Shown here piece by piece: positions 1 to 12,380 of a DNA stretch of 64,000 nucleotides. The translations under genes were made by a program, and so were the position numbers. Below the pieces are notes generated by a model, which made no database searches, was not told the origin of the DNA, and saw only the letters and a program-made list of their open reading frames with translations. The first letter of the stretch is position 1. Every line of letters starts with the position of its first letter. The stretch is from positions 281,501 through 345,500 of the forward strand of contig OX246747.1 in assembly GCA_945910005.1 (NCBI GenBank), in the 5' to 3' direction. Origin of the DNA: Isoperla grammatica. Lineage: Eukaryota > Arthropoda > Insecta > Plecoptera > Perlodidae.

Positions 1-1932
1 CAACCCACCCAGATCCTTGTCCCTGTTCATCATGATCGGACCCCCAGACAACCGCGTCACGTCAACCCACCCAGATCCTTGTCCCTGTTCATCATGATGG
101 GACCCCCAGACAACCGCGTCACGTCAACCCACCCAGATCCTTGTCCCTGTTCATCATGATCGGACCCTCAGACAACCGCGTCACGTCAACCCACCCAGAT
201 CCTTGTCCCTATTCATCATGATGGGACCCCCAGACAACCGCGTCACGTCAACCCACCCAGATCCTTGTCCCTGTTCATCATGATGGGACCCCCAGACAAC
301 CGCGTCACGTCAACCCACCCAGATCCTTGTCCCTGTTCATCATGATGGGACCCCCAGACAACCGCGTCACGTCAACCCACCCAGATCCTTCTCCCTGTTC
401 ATCATGATGGGACCCCCAGACAACCGCGTCACGTCAACCCACCCAGATCCTTGTCCCTGTTCATCATGATGGGACCCCCAGACAACCGCGTCACGTCAAC
501 CCACCCAGATCCTTCTCCCTGTTCATCATGATGGGACCCCCAGACAACCGCGTCACGTCAACCCACCCAGATCCTTGTCCCTGTTCATCATGATGGGACC
601 CCCAGACAACCGCGTCACGTCAACCCACCCAGATCCTTGTCCCTGTTCATCATGATCGGACCCGCAGACAACCGCGTCACGTCAACCCACCCAGATCCTT
701 GTCCCTGTTCATCATGATGGGACCCCCAGACAACCGCGTCACGTCAACCCACCCAGATCCTTGTCCCTGTTCATCATGATCGGACCCCCAGACAACCGCG
801 TCACGTCAACCCACCCAGATCCTTGTCCCTGTTCATCATGATCGGACGCCCAGACAACCGCGTCACGTCAACCCACCCAGATCCTTGTCCCTGTTCATCA
901 TGATCGGACCCCCAGACAACCGCGTCACGTCAACCCACCCAGATCCTTGTCCCTGTTCATCATGATCGGACCCCCAGACAACCGCGTCACGTCAACCCAC
1001 CCAGATCCTTGTCCCTGTTCATCATGATCGGACCCCCAGACAACCGCGTCACGTCAACCCACCCAGATCCTTGTCCCTATTCATCATGATCGGACCCCCA
1101 GACAACCGCGTCACGTCAACCCACCCAGATCCTTGTCCCTGTTCATCATGATCGGACCCCCAGACAACCGCGTCACGTCAACCCACCCAGATCCTTGTCC
1201 CTATTCATCATGATCGGACCCCCAGACAACCGCGTCACGTCAACCCACCCAGATCCTTGTCCCTGTTCATCATGATCGGACCCCCAGACAACCGCGTCAC
1301 GTCAACCCACCCAGATCCTTGTCCCTGTTCATCATGATGGGACCCCCAGACAACCGCGTCACGTCAACCCACCCAGATCCTTGTCTCTATTCATCACGAT
1401 CGGACCCCCAGACAACCGCGTCACGTCAACCCACCCAGATCCTTGTCCCTGTTCATCATGATCGGACCCCCAGACAACCGCGTCACGTCAACCCACCCAG
1501 ATCCTTGTCCCTGTTCATCATGATCGGACCCCCAGACAACCGTGTCACGTCAACCCACCCAGATCCTTGTCCCTGTTCATCATGATCGGACCCCCAGACA
1601 ACCGCGTCACGTCAACCCACCCAGATCCTTGTCCCTGTTCATCATGATCGGACCCCCAGACAACCGCGTCACGTCAACCCACCCAGATCCTTGTCCCTAT
1701 TCATCATGATCGGACCCCCAGACAACCGCGTCACGTCAACCCACCCAGATCCTTGTCCCTGCTCATCATGATCGGACCCCCAGACAACCGCGTCACGTCA
1801 ACCCACCCAGATCCTTGTCCCTATTCATCATGATCGGACCCCCAGACAACCGCTTCACGTCAACCCACCCAGATCCTTGTCCCTGTTCATCATGATGGGA
1901 CCCCCAGACAACCGCGTCACGTCAACCCACCC
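1..1932. repeat. 62-bp minisatellite array, about 31 copies
   Basis: Units beginning CAACCCACCCAGATCC recur every 62 bp from base 1 (also 63, 125 and so on) and stop at CAACCCACCC near 1923-1932. Copies differ by single substitutions, mainly GATCGGA versus GATGGGA and CCTGTTC versus CCTATTC. The array is already under way at base 1, so it extends beyond the window. The period is not a multiple of 3, and the short open frames across it are chance. Confidence 0.98.
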
Positions 1933-2033
1933 GGCTTTAATTACTAATAAAACGATGATGGCAAAGTTGAATATAAAACCACGCGACGGCGACGGAGGCG
2001 ATAAATAAATAATTAAAGAGCGTCGTCATTACA

Positions 2034-2065
2034 GGGGGGGGGGGGGGGGGGGGAGGGGGGGGGGG
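2034..2065. repeat. Poly-G tract
   Basis: A run of 31 G interrupted by one A at 2054. It could form G-quadruplexes, and its length is prone to sequencing error. It is one of several long G or C homopolymers in the window (also 29462-29479, 33582-33607 and 52499-52529). Confidence 0.95.
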
Positions 2066-3548
2066 CGATACCGCGACGGTGTCGCGTCCCGCGGACACTT
2101 GCGGTACCACCTCACGTTGAACCACCCGAGTGAGACCCTTATCATAAACCGGGGAGACCGAACGATCGAATTTTCAAACAATTTTAATTAAAACCTGAAA
2201 CCTATCTTCGCTCTCCTGTACAGACAGAATCTTCTTCATTTACTTGTCAAGCTGCGTGACGTCAGAAGAACCCTCCAGCAGCACCTGGATCCCCTCCCCT
2301 CGACCCTCCTGCCCCCCCCGTCCCGCGCACGTTATGAAAAGTTTGAAATGGATACCTATGATGTTGAAGGGGGTAGCGGAGCGGGAGGGGAGGGGAGGTT
2401 TATACTCTACTACACGGGTTTACGGCTACGTTCACTGTGTAACAAGGCTAATACATCGAGACCGCTGAAACAAATCCGCAGCTTAAAGTGCGTCTCTATC
2501 CAAGAAACACGCTGGTAAAGAGGACTTTTGAAAGGGCGGCTGTTTTCCCGCTCACTGTGCGTTGTGCAAGGTAGTAAACGTCAACCTTGTCACAAGGAAG
2601 AGTGCTCGGATCAAAACGTGACCACAAATGACTTCTATGCAAATAACAAAAACCACCCGCATATTTTAGAGAAGCTTCACTAGATAGTAAATTATTAGCC
2701 GAAGACGGGGGCTCTGGGGGAACATGGCCGCCAGCTGACATGTTCCTATAGTTCCTCTGGCTGCCACCGCAGCGCTCTCTAACTGGGGTAATTACACGGA
2801 TAATTTAATTAGCAGCCTCGGCAGACGTGATTGTCAATTGTTTGTATTGGAAACAATTAGGGGAAACAGTTTGGCTCGTTGCGCATTGTGACCAACGGGG
2901 AGAAACTAATGGTCACTGGCACGAGACTGTTGCCAACCAAACAACAAACAATAACACACGGAATCTTACACAAACATCGGGTGATACTCGAACATTCAAT
3001 GCTGGGGTCCAGCCAATGGGGAACCGAAGTTTTGAAGGCGGGAAGCAAAATGGTTCTTTCTGGTCTCTGAGCGCATAGCAGTTCTGATACACTCCTCAGA
3101 ACGTTCTTTGCTTGCGGTGTTCCAGCCTGGCCTACTACTCTCCCTCTACGCATCTCTGGTACGTCGAGTGTCCGTGTAGGCGCTATTATATTGCGGATAG
3201 GTGTCGCTGTCAAGTGTCAAGTGCTGCGACTAAACACAACAGTGTCCAGCAACCCTGTGTCCGCACTCTTTATGCCCTTTTGACCGTTGGCAACGTCAGC
3301 CGGAAAAGTTAATTCTTGAGCTGTCAACCTTGATATAATAATTTAAAACTTATTGTTAATTATTGTTTTTATTGCTTGAAGGTTTGTAGATCCGCGTTCG
3401 AAGGAAGATAATAATTAGTAATAGATAATACAATAATATTGTAGTATACCATTTAATCAAAACGTAATTAGTTTGCATATATTTGGTCCGTTGTGTGTAG
3501 ACCCTGACAATGGGTACATTCCGAAACATCCTGTACATGATGTGGTTC
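2066..3548. other. Unique-sequence spacer, no recognised gene
   Basis: There is no array here. Overlapping open frames of 60-118 codons lie on both strands, for example minus 2857-3213, and none resembles a known family. A G-run cluster lies at 2369-2398. TAATTA/ATTA-rich sequence lies at 2787-2870. A CCAAT box (3013-3017) and an E2F-like GGCGGGAA (3037-3044) sit 20 bp apart, which is promoter-like but unproven. It could be a regulatory region or an exon-poor intron. Confidence 0.5.
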
Positions 3549-3985
3549 TAGCAACAGCTAGCACGTCCTAGTAACAGCCAGCACGCCCTAGCAACAGCTA
3601 GCACGTCCTAGCAACAGCTAGCACGTCCTAGCACGTCCCAGCAACAGGTAGCACGTCCCAGCATGTCCTAGCAACAGCTAGCACGCCCTAGCAACAGCTA
3701 GCACGTCCTAGCAACAGCTAGCACGTCCCAGCATGTTCTAGCAACAGGTAGCACGTCCCAGCATGTCCTAGCAACAGCTAGCACGTCCTAGCATGTCCCA
3801 GCATCAGCTAGCACGTCCCAGCATGTCCTAGCAACAGGTAGCACGTCCCAGCATGTCCTAGCAACAGGTAGCACGTCCCAGCGTCAGCTAGCACGTCCCA
3901 GCAACAGCTAGCACGTCCCAGCATGTCCCAGCAACAGCTAGCACGTCCCAGCATGTCCTAGCAACAGGTAGCACGTCCTAGCGTC
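3549..3985. repeat. 20-bp / 10-bp minisatellite array
   Basis: The basic 20-bp unit joins GCAACAGCTA and GCACGTCCTA. It is interspersed with 10-bp half units (GCACGTCCCA, GCATGTCCTA), giving 20- and 30-bp steps. Many copies carry the palindrome GCTAGC or its variant GGTAGC. Copies are imperfect, so the array is older or more scrambled than its neighbours. Confidence 0.93.
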
Positions 3986-4768
3986 ATATTTTGTCAAGTG
4001 TCATGGAACGCCTACAAGCGAAAATATGGAGGAAATGCGCGCTAAAAATTTGTAATGAATTAAAAAACAACATTCTAATCGGCTGGCAGGGTCTTAACAT
4101 TACAAACACAACCAAAATGTAATAATAACAAAACCGTTTCGTGAACGTTGAAGTAGGGAATAAAATCCAAAGCTACTTCCTTAGATTCTTTGGAAGAACA
4201 GCCGGTGTACACTGATTGGTTTGTAAACAGCGCTTCCCGACCAAAACCAAAACCACAACCCTTTCGCCTCATTTTCTTATTAAACCTCAAACACAAGATT
4301 CTATCCCCACTTTTTCTTCGTTCTTTCTTTCTTTCAGTCTTTACATCTTTAATTAAGCCCCAAGTCTCGTCAAAGCCTTCATTGCCACTATCAGTACTCG
4401 CATCTATAGACGCAATGCTCGGTAGCTTTTCTATCTTATCATTTTAATTAACTTATTTCAAAGCATTGTAGGCTCGGTGCTTGTCTATAGAAACAGGCTA
4501 TCGCTTTATCTATGGCAGAGAGAATTAATTAATATTATTCTTGTAAAGAGGATTTTTTTACTTACCGAGTACCGGGAAACGATATAGCTCAGAATAGTCG
4601 GGGCAAAAACAAAACATATGCAGTGTTTTTGTTTTAATCTCTAATGAGGAAATCAATTAATTAATTAATTAACATGTCGCCAAGAACTAAGTGTGAATAA
4701 CGATCTGCCGGACATATTTCACATGCAAAGAAAAACAAGAACGTCGTTAATGGATTCGGTTTTCTCGT

Positions 4769-4809
4769 AGGGGGTGGGAGAGGGGTGAGGGGTGGGGGGT
4801 GGGGGTGGA
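4769..4809 (+). other. G-run cluster, possible G-quadruplex
   Basis: More than five runs of three or more G are separated by one to four bases on the plus strand, which fits the intramolecular G-quadruplex pattern. No gene is nearby to suggest a role. Confidence 0.5.
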
Positions 4810-5604
4810 CGTACAAACGAAGAGTATAAATGAAAAAGATAAAAAAGAAACATGTGCAGGAAGAAAATAAATGAACAGAAACATATTATACAGAGGATTA
4901 GTTCGCAGCCGGCAATAATTGAAATAACACTAGGAAATCTGTCTGTTTGACGCGTTGATAAGCGAGCGTGTCCGCGGCAACGAACATGAGCTGCAAAACG
5001 TTCTTAAAGCAGCTGGGAAACCACGGTTTCCAGTTTCCGTACTAATTTTTAACTTTGAAATTGAAACCACACAACTGTCCTGTCCCCAAGATATTATCTG
5101 CAGATTAACAGTTTTTACGGTAGTAAAAGTACATACTCTGGTACGTAAGATGAAGGATTTTCAGTTCACTATCTTGAATTGCATTTTGTTAATGATTTTA
5201 TTCATTTACTGGTACGGCTAGTTAATAGTAAATGCTAAAAATGTCCCCTACTGAAAATTAGTTTTTCTGTATAGGTAGACAATTAACACAAATTGATTTA
5301 TTTACAGTTACAGAGTTCGTTAAAAGTGTCACAGCAAAGCATCTATCTATTGTCAACAGTCTATGATGTGTGTAAAATGATGAGTGAAATTTACCGCTAA
5401 CTTTTAGAAATAAACATATTTAAAAAAATTTGAAATTAAAATATTTATGTATTCAGAACGATCTTTCTAATTTAGTATAGGATAGAAATCTAATACTAAT
5501 ATTATTGTCTCCACTGTTTGTCTCCTCGTCAACGTGTTTACAGATTCAGCCACCAGAGAGCGGGTCAGGTGATGGAGGGCCCGTTGGGGAGTTGTCACAG
5601 CGCT

Positions 5605-5628
5605 GGGTTCGGGGGATGGGGGAGGGGG
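5605..5628 (+). other. G-run cluster, possible G-quadruplex
   Basis: Four runs of 3-5 G with loops of 3, 2 and 1 bases. This is a compact match to the G-quadruplex pattern. Confidence 0.5.
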
Positions 5629-6154
5629 CGTTTCCAACCCCATTTCTCCCATTCGAGTCGAATTTGCTCAAGATTTCATTTAATTTATTATTTATTCATG
5701 TAGGCCTACACTGTACATTAAATTACTGATGTCGTCAAAAAAAATCCCGTTAAATTTAAACATTTTGGGTCGATTCCACTAACTTTTCGAACTCCGTAGC
5801 GGGAAACCGGAGATTCTCTCACAGTGACGGGCTTAGGCACAATGATCGAGCACTTTTGATAAAAGCACCAAAGATACTGTACAGAGGTTCATTTCTAGGG
5901 CGGAGCCACGAACTTATATATCTAACTTAACTTTAAGTTCAAGTTTGTTTCACTTTGCAGAGGTTCAAAACCTAATTGTTTGGAGCTACAATATTAATTT
6001 TAAAAATATATTGATCTGAAAGAATCTGTCTATTCATGTTTGTTTGTTTAGTACCCAGGTAAAAATTTCAGTCACTGAAAATACCCCACTCGAAGTGTTG
6101 CGTCACCTTTAACCTAATATATCTCTGTCAGTATTGCTCGGATCGACTTCCGAT

Positions 6155-6957
6155 AAGTGGCCACGTATAACAATAAGACAACGCACACTCCATGGCGTAG
6201 CTTCATGGCTTCGAGCTCATATTACCATAGCCACACAAGTGGCCACGTATAACAATAAGGCAACGCACACTTCATGACGTAGCTTCATGGCTTCGAGCTC
6301 ATATTACCATAGCCACACAAGTGGCCACGTATAACAATAAGGCAACGCACACCTTATGACGTAGCTTCATGGCTTCGAGCTCATATTACCATAGCCACAC
6401 AAGTGGCCACGTATAACAATAAGGCAACGCGCACTTCATGACGTAGCTTCATGGCTTCGAGCTCATATTACCATAGCCACACAAGTGGCCACGTATAACA
6501 ATAAGGCAACGCACACTTCATGACGTAGCTTCATGGCTTCGAGCTATATTACCATAGCCACACAAGTGGCCACGTATAACAATAAGGCAACGCACACTTC
6601 ATGACGTAGCTTCATGGCTTCGAGCTCATATTACCATAGCCACACAAGTGGCCACGTATAACAATAAGGCAACGCACACTTCATGACGTAGCTTCATGGC
6701 TTCGAGCTCATATTACCATAGCCACACAAGTGGCCACGTATAACAATAAGGCAACGCACACCTTATGACGTAGCTTCATGGCTTCGAGCTCATATTACCA
6801 TAGCCACACAAGTGGCCACGTATAACAATAAGGCAACGCGCACTTCATGACGTAGCTTCATGGCTTCGAGCTCATATTACCATAGCCACACAAGTGGCCA
6901 CGTATAACAATAAGGCAACGCACACTTCATGACGTAGCTTCATGGCTTCGAGCTATA
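6155..6957. repeat. 82-bp minisatellite array, left block
   Basis: About ten units of 82 bp, each with the palindrome GTGGCCAC and the stretch CTTCATGACGTAGCTTCATG. A five-unit block is duplicated: the rare ACCTTATGAC variant recurs at 6351 and 6760, 409 bp apart (five units, one of them 1 bp short). The block ends at the target site of the inserted element at 6964-8048 and continues beyond it. Confidence 0.98.
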
Positions 6958-6963
6958 TTACCA

Positions 6964-8048
6964 CAGGGGCGGACTGGCAGGTACGGAACTACGGAAACCC
7001 GTACGGGGCCCCCCCCGGTTGGGGGCCCCCTTGGGGGCCACCAACCAACCCCCTGAATATAAATATCTTATGCTATATAGATTATGAAACTAAATAGTAA
7101 GAAGAGCATAATATGTCATCTCATGTCAGTGTAGAAAGGGACATAACGTATCAAATAGACCATCTACAAGTTCTGCAAAGCTTTCCGCTTTCCTCGTCTA
7201 GTTTTTTTTTTAAATATATAACATTCCATTGTTGGGAAAGTTATTTCTTTAATTTAATTTTCAAAGTGGTTCACAGTCCACCATGTCTTCCACATATTTA
7301 TCGTCGTGTGTCGATTTTTAAACGTGTTTATATGCATTCTAAACAAATTAATAGGAAACAACAGTCCTCCAAATTACTGCTCGCTAGCTTGCAGCTTGAG
7401 TGACTTTTGATAGTTTGCGAATAATATATTTTGTTATATCAGAAAAAAGACAAATCGGGCTGATAGCGTGTTCAAAATTTCCAAAAGCGAATATTTTGGC
7501 AAAAATATATATCAGCGCCTACTGAAATCCGATCCCACGCAGCACTAGCCATAAGCCTTTCTCAAATGACAGGATCGAACTTCTATCCTAAGTAAGGAAT
7601 TATAAATGCAATAATGACTTTAGTTTCATTGTTTTCCATGGTAAGATATCGCCTCAAAACGCGTTTTAGGCCACTAAGCATCATGCAGGACCGAAAATTG
7701 TTTCGCCTTCGGCGAAGTTGCCTCCGGCGGCAAGGGCTTCGCCCCAGACCCCACCTACATCCCGCTCCCTCGTTGCGAGTACTAACTGCCAGTAATGGGA
7801 AAGTTTTCTTCAATTTCGTTTTATAAAGTGGTGTCCAATGTTCACAGTTCAACATGTTGTTCCACATAACTATCATCATTTATCGATTTTTAAACGTGTT
7901 TATATGCGTACTACACAAAATAATAGGCTGCAAAATTTTCGCCTCCGGCGGCTGGGGCTTCGCCCCAGACCCCTTTCAGCTTCGCCAAGTTCCGGGGCCC
8001 CTAAAATCCTTTTCCGTACGGGGCCCTTACCCCCCCAGTCCGCCTCTG
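6964..8048. mobile_element. hAT-like non-autonomous element inserted in the 82-bp array
   Basis: The left end reads CAGGGGCGGACTGG. The right end, reverse-complemented, reads CAGAGGCGGACTGG, matching at 13 of 14 positions. TTACCA flanks both sides (6958-6963 and 8049-8054) and occurs once in the array unit, so the insertion interrupts one unit. These termini resemble hAT ends, but hAT usually duplicates 8 bp, so the superfamily call is tentative. No transposase is readable. Inside are palindromic C/G-rich motifs such as TTCGCCTTCGGCGAA near 7704 and GGGGCTTCGCCCC. An internal direct repeat (about 7255-7365 and 7825-7935, 572 bp apart) suggests a nested or partly duplicated element. Confidence 0.75.
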
Positions 8049-11000
8049 TTACCATAGCCACACAAGTGGCCACGTATAACAATAAGGCAACGCACACTTC
8101 ATGACGTAGCTTCATGGCTTCGAGCTCATATTACCATAGCCACACAAGTGGCCACGTATAACAATAAGGCAACGCGCACTTCATGACGTAGCTTCATGGC
8201 TTCGAGCTCATATTACCATAGCCACACAAGTGGCCACGTATAACAATAAGGCAACGCGCACTTCATGACGTAGCTTCATGGCTTCGAGCTCATATTACCA
8301 TAGCCACACAAGTGGCCACGTATAACAATAAGGCAACGCGCACATCATGACGTAGCTTCATGGCTTCCAGCTCATATTACCATAGCCACACAAGTGGCCA
8401 CGTATAACAATAAGGCAACGCACACTTCATGACGTAGCTTCATGGCTTCGAGCTCATATTACCATAGCCACACAAGTGGCCACGTATAACAATAAGGCAA
8501 CGCACACTTCATGACGTAGCTTCATGGCTTCGAGCTCATATTACCATAGCCACACAAGTGGCCACGTATAACAATAAGGCAACGCGCACTTCATGACGTA
8601 GCTTCATGGCTTCGAGCTCATATTACCATAGCCACACAAGTGGCCACGTATAACAATAAGGCAACGCGCACTTCATGACGTAGCTTCATGGCTTCCAGCT
8701 CATATTACCATAGCCACACAAGTGGCCACGTATAACAATAAGGCAACGCACACTTCATGACGTAGCTTCATGGCTTCCAGCTCATATTACCATAGCCACA
8801 CAAGTGGCCACGTATAACAATAAGGCAACGCGCACATCATGACGTAGCTTCATGGCTTCGAGCTCATATTACCATAGCCACACAAGTGGCCACGTATAAC
8901 AATAAGGCAACCGCACTTCATGACGTAGCTTCATGGCTTCGAGCTCATATTACCATAGCCACACAAGTGGCCACGTATAACAATAAGGCAACGCACACTT
9001 CATGACGTAGCTTCATGGCTTCGAGCTCATATTACCATAGCCACACAAGTGGCCACGTATAACAATAAGGCAACGCGCACTTCATGACGTAGCTTCATGG
9101 CTTCCAGCTCATATTACCATAGCCACACAAGTGGCCACGTATAACAATAAGGCAACGCACACTTCATGACGTAGCTTCATGGCTTCGAGCTCATATTACC
9201 ATAGCCACACAAGTGGCCACGTATAACAATAAGGCAACGCACACTTCATGACGTAGCTTCATGGCTTCCAGCTCATATTACCATAGCCACACAAGTGGCC
9301 ACGTATAACAATAAGGCAACCGCACTTCATGACGTAGCTTCATGGCTTCGGGCTCATATTACCATAGCCACACAAGTGGCCACGTATAACAATAAGGCGA
9401 CCGCACTTCATGACGTAGCTTCATGGCTTCGAGCTCATATTACCATAGCCACACAAGTGGCCACGTATAACAATAAGGCAACGCGCACATCATGACGTAG
9501 CTTCATGGCTTCGAGCTCATATTACCATAGCCACACAAGTGGCCACGTATAACAATAAGGCAACGCACACTTCATGACGTAGCTTCATGGCTTCCAGCTC
9601 ATATTACCATAGCCACACAAGTGGCCACGTATAACAATAAGGCAACGCGCACATCATGACGTAGCTTCATGGCTTCCAGCTCATATTACCATAGCCACAC
9701 AAGTGGCCACGTATAACAATAAGGCAACGCGCACATCATGACGTAGCTTCATGGCTTCGAGCTCATATTACCATAGCCACACAAGTGGCCACGTATAACA
9801 ATAAGGCAACGCACACTTCATGACGTAGCTTCATGGCTTCCAGCTCATATTACCATAGCCACACAAGTGGCCACGTATAACAATAAGGCAACCGCACTTC
9901 ATGACGTAGCTTCATGGCTTCCAGCTCATATTACCATAGCCACACAAGTGGCCACGTATAACAATAAGGCAACGCGCACTTCATGACGTAGCTTCATGGC
10001 TTCCAGCTCATATTACCATAGCCACACAAGTGGCCACGTATAACAATAAGGCAACGCGCACATCATGACGTAGCTTCATGGCTTCGAGCTCATATTACCA
10101 TAGCCACACAAGTGGCCACGTATAACAATAAGGCAACGCGCACTTCATGACGTAGCTTCATGGCTTCGAGCTCATATTATCATAGTCACACAAGTGGCCA
10201 CGTATAACAATAAGGCGACCGCACTTCATGACGTAGCTTCATGGCTTCGAGCTCATATTACCATAGCCACACAAGTGGCCACGTATAACAATAAGGCAAC
10301 GCACACTTCATGACGTAGCTTCATGGCTTCGAGCTCATATTACCATAGCCACACAAGTGGCCACGTATAACAATAAGGCAACGCACACTTCATGACGTAG
10401 CTTCATGGCTTCGAGCTCATATTACCATAGCCACACAAGTGGCCACGTATAACAATAAGGCAACGCACACTTCATGACGTAGCTTCATGGCTTCGAGCTC
10501 ATATTACCATAGCCACACAAGTGGCCACGTATAACAATAAGGCAACGCACACTTCATGACGTAGCTTCATGGCTTCGAGCTCATATTACCATAGCCACAC
10601 AAGTGGCCACGTATAACAATAAGGCAACGCACACTTCATGACGTAGCTTCATGGCTTCGAGCTCATATTACCATAGCCACACAAGTGGCCACGTATAACA
10701 ATAAGGCAACGCGCACTTCATGACGTAGCTTCATGGCTTCGAGCTCATATTACCATAGCCACACAAGTGGCCACGTATAACAATAAGGCAACGCGCACTT
10801 CATGACGTAGCTTCATGGCTTCCAGCTCATATTACCATAGCCACACAAGTGGCCACGTATAACAATAAGGCAACGCACACTTCATGACGTAGCTTCATGG
10901 CTTCCAGCTCATATTACCATAGCCACACAAGTGGCCACGTATAACAATAAGGCAACGCGCACTTCATGACGTAGCTTCATGGCTTCGAGCTCATATTACC

Positions 11001-12153
11001 ATAGCCACACAAGTGGCCACGTATAACAATAAGGCAACGCGCACTTCATGACGTAGCTTCATGGCTTCGAGCTCATATTACCATAGCCACACAAGTGGCC
11101 ACGTATAACAATAAGGCAACGCGCACTTCATGACGTAGCTTCATGGCTTCGAGCTCATATTACCATAGCCACACAAGTGGCCACGTATAACAATAAGGCA
11201 ACGCGCACTTCATGACGTAGCTTCATGGCTTCGAGCTCATATTACCATAGCCACACAAGTGGCCACGTATAACAATAAGGCAACGCACACTTCATGACGT
11301 AGCTTCATGGCTTCGAGCTATATTACCATAGCCACACAAGTGGCCACGTATAACAATAAGGCAACGCACACTTCATGACGTAGCTTCATGGCTTCGAGCT
11401 CATATTACCATAGCCACACAAGTGGCCACGTATAACAATAAGGCAACGCACACTTCATGACGTAGCTTCATGGCTTCGAGCTCATATTACCATAGCCACA
11501 CAAGTGGCCACGTATAACAATAAGGCAACGCGCACTTCATGACGTAGCTTCATGGCTTCGAGCTCATATTACCATAGCCACACAAGTGGCCACGTATAAC
11601 AATAAGGCAACGCACACTTCATGACGTAGCTTCATGGCTTCGAGCTCATATTACCATAGCCACACAAGTGGCCACGTATAACAATAAGGCAACGCGCACT
11701 TCATGACGTAGCTTCATGGCTTCGAGCTCATATTACCATAGCCACACAAGTGGCCACGTATACCAATAAGGCAACGCACACGTCATGACGTAGCTTCATG
11801 GCTTCGAGCTCATATTACCATAGCCACACAAGTGGCCACGTATAACAATAAGGCAACGCGCACTTCATGACGTAGCTTCATGGCTTCCAGCTCATATTAC
11901 CATAGCCACACAAGTGGCCACGTATACCAATAAGGCAACGCACACGTCATGACGTAGCTTCATGGCTTCGAGCTCATATTACCATAGCCACACAAGTGGC
12001 CACGTATACCAATAAGGCAACGCACACTTCATGACGTAGCTTCATGGCTTCGAGCTCATATTACCATAGCCACACAAGTGGCCACGTATAACAATAAGGC
12101 AACGCACACGTCATGACGTAGCTTCATGGCTTCGAGCTCATATTACCATAGCG
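8049..12153. repeat. 82-bp minisatellite array, right block
   Basis: About 50 further units of the same 82-bp repeat. Recurrent variants are CACAC versus CGCAC, CTTCGAG versus CTTCCAG, CAACCGCAC (shorter), and CGTATACCA near the right end (11758-12011). The array ends at ATTACCATAGCG near 12153. Confidence 0.98.
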
Positions 12154-12270
12154 ATCTCCAATTTTATAACGGTTGCAATGTTATGACGGTTTATGTACGC
12201 GAAGGTCATTCAAGTTTCCAACATAAAAACGTTTAAATAGGTAACCGTAAAACATATGAAGCTATAATTT
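12154..12270. other. Short spacer between the 82-bp array and the retrotransposon tail
   Basis: About 117 bp of AT-rich sequence with no recognisable feature. Confidence 0.5.
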
Positions 12271-12335
12271 AATGTAATGTAATGTAATGTAATGTAATGT
12301 AATGTAATGTAATGTAATGTAATGTAATGTAATGT
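12271..12335 (-). repeat. Pentanucleotide 3' tail of the retrotransposon
   Basis: Thirteen copies of AATGT (ACATT on the minus strand). It lies directly after AATAAATAAAGT at the 3' end of the minus-strand element, where many non-LTR retrotransposons carry a short simple-repeat tail instead of poly-A. Confidence 0.85.
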
Positions 12336-12380
12336 ACTTTATTTATTAGCTTAACAGCTATTTTGGCATCCTACATACAT

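Larger units (their letters stand above)
3986..6154. other. AT-rich spacer, no recognised gene
   Basis: Only short open frames (up to 88 codons) without recognisable domains. It holds a short AATT tract (4652-4672), two G-run clusters (4769-4809 and 5605-5628), and at 4928-4985 a segment whose reverse complement recurs at 28935-28991. Confidence 0.55.

Noticed and set aside
2857..3213. 118-codon minus-strand open frame as a gene
   Set aside because: No recognisable domain, and frames of similar size overlap it on the other strand.
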